A stretch of 10,000 nucleotides of DNA from Chromera velia (Eukaryota > Sar > Chromeraceae): contig JAHBMJ010005539.1 in NCBI GenBank assembly GCA_018398765.1, positions 24,800 to 34,799 on the forward strand, read 5' to 3'. Shown here one piece after another: positions 1-5,214 of the stretch (its first letter is position 1; every line of letters begins with the position of its first letter). The translations under genes were made by a program, and so were the position numbers. The notes under the pieces were generated by a model. It was not told where the DNA came from. It saw only the letters and a list, made by a program, of their open reading frames with translations, and did not search any database.

Positions 1-70
1 GGGGGGGTAGACCATTTGTAGATGATAGTGTGTGGTGTACAGCCTGCATCTCTGTATTCTTTTTCGTCAG

Positions 71-117
71 GTCTTTGCTGAGAGACTGTTGCGACAAAAC
101 AAGGGTCGCTCTGGATG
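71..117 (+). other. tentative upstream exon of the ABC transporter gene
   Basis: After a pyrimidine-rich acceptor (TTTTTCGTCAG, ending at 70), one frame reads VFAERLLRQNKGRSGW. In ABC ATPases the helix between the signature motif and Walker B usually reads like 'aFAraLLRnPk', so this fits the place just before the next exon. A GT at 118-119 would leave phase 2, which matches the single leading base of the exon at 276. The cost is a few extra residues before Walker B, and the donor (GTCTGA) is weak. The alternative donor at 105 gives the wrong phase. The LSGGQ signature itself was not found. The assignment is inference from alignment by eye. Confidence 0.3.
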
Positions 118-275
118 GTCTGAAGCTTTCGTTATCTGACACCAGCAAGTCTTGCGGGCAAAAAGTTCCCATGCTCCTCTCCTCTCGTGAAAGCTGGCAG
201 GAAGGGAACTCGGACTGAGTTTTTTAACCGAGCTTTCTGGGGTGTGTCATTTACTTTACGTGAGAGTGCTCGCAG

Positions 276-722
276 GTATCTGATCTTTGACGAGGCAACC
301 TCCGCCTTGGACGCTCAGTCAGAGAAACTTGTGCACGCAGCCTTGCAGAGTGTCAGTCAGTCAGTCAGTCAGTTAGTTACTGAGTCGGTCAGCCAGTCGG
401 ACTGGCACTGCATGAGAGGACGAGCCGGAGGCAATCAGACAGTCCCTCGTAAAAGCTCTCCATCATTGATCAGATCAGAAAAGAAAGAACAGCGATAGAT
501 GGTGAGGAATGATCAAGGCGTTTTTTTTTGTCTTAGTTCGCTCGTGTTAATTGTCCTGCTTGCTTGCTTGCATGCTTGTTCGTTTGAATGTTTCATTTCG
601 TTTGCAGGCATGTCTTCTTTTGTGGCTCCTTTTCTTTCTTACTCTTTGTCTGTCTGTCTGTCTGTGTGTCTCCCTGTCTGTCTGTGTCTCTGCCTGTCTG
701 TCTGTCTGTCTGTCTGTCTGTG

Positions 723-753
<31 letters not shown>

Positions 754-759
754 GTCCGT

Positions 760-792
<33 letters not shown>

Positions 793-1981
793 TGCCTGCC
801 TGCCTGCCTGCCTGTCTGTCTGTCTGTCTGTCTGTCTGTGTGTTTGTCTGTTGTGTCGTCCATTAGTCTTCCGAGTGCTGTACAGGGATAAGAAGAAGTG
901 AGGACACTTCTGAAAAGTGTAAGTGAGCCCAATGAATCAATACATGAATGTGCGGGTGGATGGATGCATGGATGCGTACATGCATGGATGCGTACATGCA
1001 TGCAGGCAATGAAGGGACGGACCTGCCTGTTGATCACCCACAGACTGTCCTCCTTGGACTTTGCAGACTTTGTTGCGGTAGGTGCGTTTTTTCCTGCATG
1101 TATTTCTTTCTATGGATAAATAAATAGATTTCACGAGAAATCCTGTGAATTTACCTCTTCATGTCTGCACGGAACGAGAGCGACTGTGCCAACCACATTG
1201 CGGACAGCTTTTCCTCTCCTCTTCTTTCCTTCTCTTTTCTTTCTTTCTTTCTGGCCGCAAATCAATCCAATCAAGTAACGTTGTCCCTTCGCCTTTTCTT
1301 TCCCACCGCAGACCGATCCGGCATGACGAAATTATGCATGGGGGGTCGGCCGGTCCTGCGCATGAATTCCTTTGACGGATCTCCTCTGTTGCATATTCCT
1401 TCCAGGGATGGCGTATTCAGAAACAAAAACAACCGCATGTAGATGATATTGTATTCGCAAAACGTCACGCAGCATTTCTGTAGGCAGCTCTAGGACTTTC
1501 GTTATGCACACACGTGCACAAGGGATTTGATGTTGCAGGTCCTCGACGACGGCGGTGTTGCTCAATTCGGTCCGAAGTCGGAAGTGCTCTCGAATCCTTG
1601 TGAGGAACTTGAAATGTGCGTGCGTCAGTTGATCACTTGGGGGGGGGATGGATGAAAAGCAGAAGCCTAGAGGAGAAAGAAAACATTTTCGCTCTCTCCC
1701 TGCGGTCCAAAATCCTAGTTGTCGTTTGTGTGTCATCTTCCTCAAGATTGCGTTTTCAAAACCAATGTGGCACCAGGAATTAATGCAATTCTTTGTCTCG
1801 GTACGACCTGAAAAACCTGGACAGCGAGGTGCAAGTGCAGCGTCAAATTGTGTTTTCGCGCCATTCTGTTCTTGCAGACTTCTATCACAACAGCGTCACC
1901 AGGACACACTCCAAAAAAGTCGACCAGGCAAACAAAGGGGGCATATCACCTGAACGAAGACATCCATTTGAAGCGCATTAA
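276..1981 (+). CDS. ABC transporter ATPase domain, 3' end of a split gene (exons 276-351, 1006-1077, 1539-1599, 1878-1981)
   Basis: This is the C-terminal part of an ATP-binding cassette of the ABCB/TAP-like exporter type, which hydrolyses ATP to drive transport across a membrane. Exon 276-351 gives YLIFDEATSALDAQSEK: Walker B with the catalytic Glu and the D-loop. Exon 1006-1077 gives MKGRTCLLITHRLSSLDFAD: the switch His (H-loop). Exon 1539-1599 gives VLDDGGVAQFGPKSEVLSNP, the usual end of the fold. Exon 1878-1981 gives a basic tail from YFYHNSVTR to the stop TAA at 1979-1981. Junction phases agree throughout: 0 (AGT|GTCAGT to TGCAG|GCA), 0 (GCG|GTAGGT to TTGCAG|GTC) and 1 (T|GTGAGG to TTCTTGCAG|AC). 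If the third intron is not used, translation would end at TGA 1653-1655 after a run of nine G, which is less likely. Walker A, the signature motif and the membrane domain lie upstream of the window. Family assignment is firm; substrate is unknown and the last exon is moderately sure. Confidence 0.8.
352..371 (+). repeat. (GTCA)5 tandem repeat at a splice donor
   Basis: Five GTCA units begin exactly at the donor GT of the intron after the Walker B exon. Every unit reads GTCAGT, so several equivalent donors lie 4 bases apart. Degenerate copies continue to about 400. Confidence 0.85.
647..852 (+). repeat. long (CTGT)n/(CTGC)n microsatellite in an intron
   Basis: About 200 bases of tetranucleotide repeat lie inside the ABC transporter intron 352-1005. 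CTGT units dominate 647-760, CTGC units 761-813, and CTGT again to about 852, with a few CTGTGT and CTCTGT interruptions. Long Cys/Leu/Ser-rich or Arg/Gln/Thr-rich open frames across it on both strands are artefacts of the repeat. Confidence 0.95.
964..1003 (+). repeat. 16-bp tandem repeat running into a splice acceptor
   Basis: The unit ATGCATGGATGCGTAC occurs at 964-979 and 980-995, then eight bases of a third copy (996-1003) lead straight into the acceptor AG at 1004-1005. The tract replaces the usual pyrimidine tract of this intron end. Confidence 0.9.
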
Positions 1982-2709
1982 ATCAGAAACTATTTTTTTT
2001 TATCACGGATTCTGTTACAAGTAAAATGTTCAAGTTAGTGAACTCAAAGTGAATTTCATGAACAAACACGAAGGAATGCGACTACAGACGCGACCAGTCT
2101 TCAATAGAATTTATCCGAAAACACTTACAGCTTGTTTTGTCAGGAATTTATTTGTCTTTAACGCGCGTATCTGTATTAGAGTCTATACTAGGATCGAAAC
2201 CCCGAATTAATATTATGCATCATCCACCCAATCAGATGGTTTGTACACTTTAATTAATAATATATAAAATTTTCAGAAGAGTTTAAAAACAAGCATCCTA
2301 GTTGAATTCTGAAGTACACAAACAGTGCTATACTTTCTATTCTATATAGTGTCACACTTTTCAATGCGTTGTGATCTTGAATCAGATCCTCTTCTTTTCA
2401 TGTTGTCCATATCATAAGACTAGTTGTAGGACTCGGCCCTCTACTACCGCGTTATAGCTTTCAAGTTATAGATTGAACTTCTGATCGCATAATGATTCAT
2501 ATTCTAATATCCAAATTCGATCTATCACCCTTATATCTAAAATCATGGTCAGATGGCGTTTCTCTAAGCATTGAACACTGAACACTTCTTTGACCTAGAC
2601 TTATTTAATATAAGACATCGCCTTTTAGTCTGTTTAGGGCCTTTAGGCTCCTTTTTTTTCGACTTTTTCTATAACTTTCTCTATGTTATACTTGTATTAT
2701 CTCTCTAAC
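1982..2709. other. AT-rich intergenic stretch without a recognised gene
   Basis: Base composition changes sharply after the ABC transporter stop codon to AT-rich sequence dense in stops on both strands, for example the TTAATTAATAATATATAAAA run near 2250-2270. I see no open frame, RNA gene or repeat of note. A poly-T run lies at 2651-2658. It appears to be one side of the AT-rich island that the retroelement at 2721-3864 entered. Confidence 0.6.
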
Positions 2710-2720
2710 TCTACAGTCTT
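2710..2720. repeat. target site duplication, left copy (TCTACAGTCTT)
   Basis: This 11-base word recurs in the same orientation at 3865-3875, with the retroelement remnant in between. Variable TSDs of about this length are typical of target-primed reverse transcription. The match is exact. Confidence 0.6.
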
Positions 2721-3864
2721 GATTATACACCATGTCAAACCAATCTATCAAAACGTATATCTAAACTTTCTAAACCCTCGACCTCAACCACCTATGAGCT
2801 CTCCATGTCTTCCCATGACCTTGCCTTTTCCGTTAAGAGCGGCTGTATATGATCGTCACTCCTTCTATCCGAGTGCTACCGCTACCGCTGCCCCTCCCTC
2901 AACGCTTACTCTTCACACCTTTCCCCTGGTGCCCCGCAGGTACCCGCTGGCTGCTCTGTGATGCGCTGCCTGCATTCTTGCCTTCATGTATGCGCACACC
3001 TGTCCATATGTCCTATCCCACTTCAGACTCACAAGATGTGCTACCTTCTTTAGGAACATTTCGGCGTCCTTTTCGAGGGCCCCATGTACACTGCTGACGA
3101 GGGGCGTGAAATCGTACCCCTTGTCCCTACACGGCTCAGCATAGTGCTCCTTTTTCCCCGTGGCTGACCGGGTGAAAACTTTCTGCCAGTCAGCCTGTGC
3201 ATAAGAGGCGGCCTGGGTATTAACCACCCTTGTGTCTAGGATTGCTTGCCTCTGCCTTGCCCACTGGCAGAGTCCCCACACTGAGAAGTCCCCATAGAGG
3301 GCCGATCGACCCGTTACCTTTCCCTCTGCCCTCACTACTGGCTCCCTTTCCTACTGCTGACGCGAAAGTCAGCTCTGCCAGGTCACACCATACCTGGTTT
3401 ACCTCGTTGTGTCTCCTCCCGACATGTCCCCCTTTCTTGCAATTGAGGGCGTGCTGCAGCCCCCAGCTGCCCCCACACCCCTCGCAATTCCTCTTGTCTC
3501 CCTGCGCCTTAAATTGGTAGTGCAGGGTGAGGGCATCTCGGAACTCTTCCGGGCTGAGGAGCATGTCGTCCGCTTCTCGTGGGACCACACTGAGCCATCC
3601 CGAGTGTCACTTTGCTTTTGTGTCTCTGACTGCTCTCCTCTGCTCCCCTGTCACCCCCGGAACTTCCATTTCTTTCACCCTCTCCCATCTCTCTTTCTCC
3701 TCCGCCCTCTTCCTCTGGCTATGCTCTTTGTGGGCTTCCTTCCTTTCCTCTCTTTCTTTTTCCTCCTCTACCTCTCTTCCTTCTTGAATGGCCTGTGTGA
3801 GCTCTCTCGTTGCTGTTTGAGACGTCGTTCTCGCTTCCCCCCCTTCTGTTTTGGAACAGTCTAG
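2721..3864 (-). mobile_element. 5'-truncated non-LTR (LINE-type) retrotransposon copy
   Basis: The element reads on the - strand: coding sequence enters at 3864, ends at a TGA at 2913-2915, and is followed by about 190 bases of AT-leaning 3' UTR. An exact 11-base direct repeat flanks it (2710-2720 and 3865-3875). Only the last roughly 310 codons of the polyprotein remain, so reverse transcription probably stopped early, as is common for LINEs. There is no clear poly-A tail at the 3' junction, which would fit a clade whose elements lack one; otherwise the 3' border is slightly off. The GC and purine-rich coding strand contrasts with the AT-rich flanks. The right border is better supported than the left. 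Confidence 0.65.
2913..3864 (-). pseudogene. LINE reverse transcriptase polyprotein, C-terminal fragment, broken
   Basis: Read from 3864 down, the frame starts with a highly charged Glu/Lys/Arg-rich stretch (about 3860-3620, likely helical or coiled coil). Then come SGWLSVVPRE and EEFRDAL, and a zinc-knuckle-like block CEGCGGSWGLQHALNCKKGG followed by RHNEV. The remainder contains EPVV, FSVWG, ILDTRVVNTQAASY, FTPLVSS and YLRGTRGKV before the stop. This order (EFRDA, C-x2-C...HAL-x-C-x2-GG, RHN, D-RV-N, FTPLV) is familiar from the region after the RT domain in LINE-like elements of invertebrates and protists. Two lesions are visible: an in-frame TGA at 3607-3609, and a +1 frame change inside an AAAGGG-like run near 3344-3350 between ASAVGK and EPVV. 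The RT catalytic domain and endonuclease are absent. It cannot make a working protein alone. Confidence 0.75.
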
Positions 3865-3875
3865 TCTACAGTCTT
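3865..3875. repeat. target site duplication, right copy (TCTACAGTCTT)
   Basis: Exact partner of 2710-2720. It sits where the - strand coding frame of the retroelement begins, and the AT-rich flank resumes immediately after it, so both sequence and composition place the 5' junction here. Confidence 0.6.
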
Positions 3876-4380
3876 ATTTCTGAAAAGAGTTGTGTAAATC
3901 CAACACTATGCAGTTTATAAACACTAGCTCTAACACTATAATTTTGTGCCTTTTTATGTGACTCTAGTGGTAACTTTAACTAAGCTTTCAGAAATTGAAT
4001 CAAATTAAACACCGTGCATCTAAGTCACTCTAAATTGCTTTGCACGCCACTAGTAACATACCTATAGTAACATACTCTGTGTTCTATACTCTGGGCACCA
4101 CATAAAAATCTCGGTGGAAAACTAGGTCAGCCTAGGTAAAAAGAAGTTATATACATATATTAAATTGCTTAGTTATATACGTATACTATACAATTACAAT
4201 TTTATTATTATCTTAAAATATCTCACAATTCTTCTAGCTAGTCTTCTAGTTTCTTTCGTATTAAAGAACTTAAAAAATTCACAAATAAATATAAAAATAA
4301 ATGAAGGTAAAATAAATAAATTATTAAGTCATAGGGGAAAAAAACTTTCTGACAGTACTTGATAGTTAAAAACACTTAAA
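3876..4380. other. AT-rich intergenic stretch without a recognised gene
   Basis: This is strongly AT-rich sequence, continuous with 1982-2709 if the retroelement is removed. A + strand frame of 65 codons at 4165-4362 is made of Asn/Ile/Lys/Leu codons, as expected by chance at this composition, and shows no domain. GTTATATAC-type words recur near 4147 and 4173. Nothing functional is supported. Confidence 0.55.
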
Positions 4381-4860
4381 GTGAAGCGTTATCGACTCGT
4401 CTGCGCCTGCATGATGCTCGGCCGATCAAAACAGTCTGTGATAGCGAGTATAGCGGCGAAGTTACGCAGTAAAGTCAGTGCTTGTGCAAGCGATATCACG
4501 CGTTCTGCATTTGGCCTACCATCTGCTTTCTTTGGAGAAAGAAAAGGGAGATACCCACCATCTGCTTGAGAAGACAAGGTTCCTTCTCTATCGTCATCGG
4601 GTTCCTGTTCTGTGAATCATGGTTTGAATGCATCTGTCTCTCCCTTCCCCTTGCCTCCTTCTCTCTTCTCCACGTCTCCCCTGCAGTGACCAGACTGCAA
4701 GAGAAAGTGAGAGCACGGTTGCGTGCAATAACACGTCTTCATACAGGTTAGTGAGTGATCGGCATGCAGGTTTCGTTTCCTGCTTGATTCTTTCGGTTGG
4801 GCGGAATTGGATTGAATTTAGACTTTCATGAAATCAGAAAGAGTAGTGTACGTTGCAGGC
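4381..4860 (+). other. gene-poor stretch with one candidate short exon (4687-4746)
   Basis: A good acceptor (a long C/T tract from about 4629, ending CCCCTGCAG at 4686) is followed by 60 open bases and a GTTAGT donor at 4747. The frame reads TRLQEKVRARLRAITRLHT, a basic helical peptide that I do not recognise. No convincing partner exon was found on either side: the next acceptors (near 4769 and 4859) give only short frames. The two 62-codon open frames at about 4381-4577, one per strand, look like chance. Confidence 0.25.
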
Positions 4861-5214
4861 TTGGGGAGATGGGAAGAAGAAAGAAGGTAGCTCTGGCATG
4901 ATAGAAAGGATGAAAGTGAACAGGCGAGAAAAGAAAGAAAGAAAGAAAGAATACATCTGTCACATCTGTCTCACTCTCTTATAAACCTTTTGTCAGTCTA
5001 CGTTCCTTTCTTCTTGACGTTGTCTTACAAGCGGGAGAGCCCTGAAGGTTCGAAAGTTGCCATGCGTCTTCTTCTCCTCGCTCACACGCAACAAGGGAAA
5101 TTTCTCTCTGTCTGTTCGAAAGGTGTTCAGAGAGAGAAAAAGGAACAGACAGGCAGAAGAATAAAGGAGGGGACGTCTGTTTTGGGACTGTTTGAAAGGG
5201 AAAAACCAATTTTA
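4861..5214. other. short non-coding gap with an A/G-rich part
   Basis: Purine-rich sequence with a GAAA repeat, followed by DNA downstream of the beta-propeller stop codon (3' UTR side of that - strand gene). Open frames here are short and without recognisable content. Confidence 0.5.
4928..4951 (+). repeat. (GAAA)n microsatellite
   Basis: About five units of GAAA in a purine-rich stretch. Confidence 0.85.

Noticed and set aside
120-220. KSCGQKVPMLLSSRE as a degenerate ABC signature motif (LSGGQ-QR-aiARA)
   Set aside because: The resemblance is slight, the key SGGQ is altered, and its distance from Walker B and its splice phase do not fit. A chance match is more likely.
499-1037. Long open frames of Cys/Val/Leu/Ser and of Arg/Gln/Thr/Asp repeats on both strands
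   Set aside because: They are translations of the CTGT/CTGC microsatellite, which has no stop codon in most frames. They lie in an intron of the ABC transporter gene.
3230-3864. Pyrimidine-rich + strand frames giving Ser/Leu/Phe/Pro-rich, membrane-like proteins
   Set aside because: These are complements of the Glu/Lys/Arg-rich retroelement coding sequence on the - strand, where recognisable conserved blocks occur.
4165-4362. Possible mitochondrial-type membrane protein frame
   Set aside because: Leu/Ile/Asn/Lys-rich translation follows from AT-rich DNA by chance; no conserved motif and no neighbouring coding signal.
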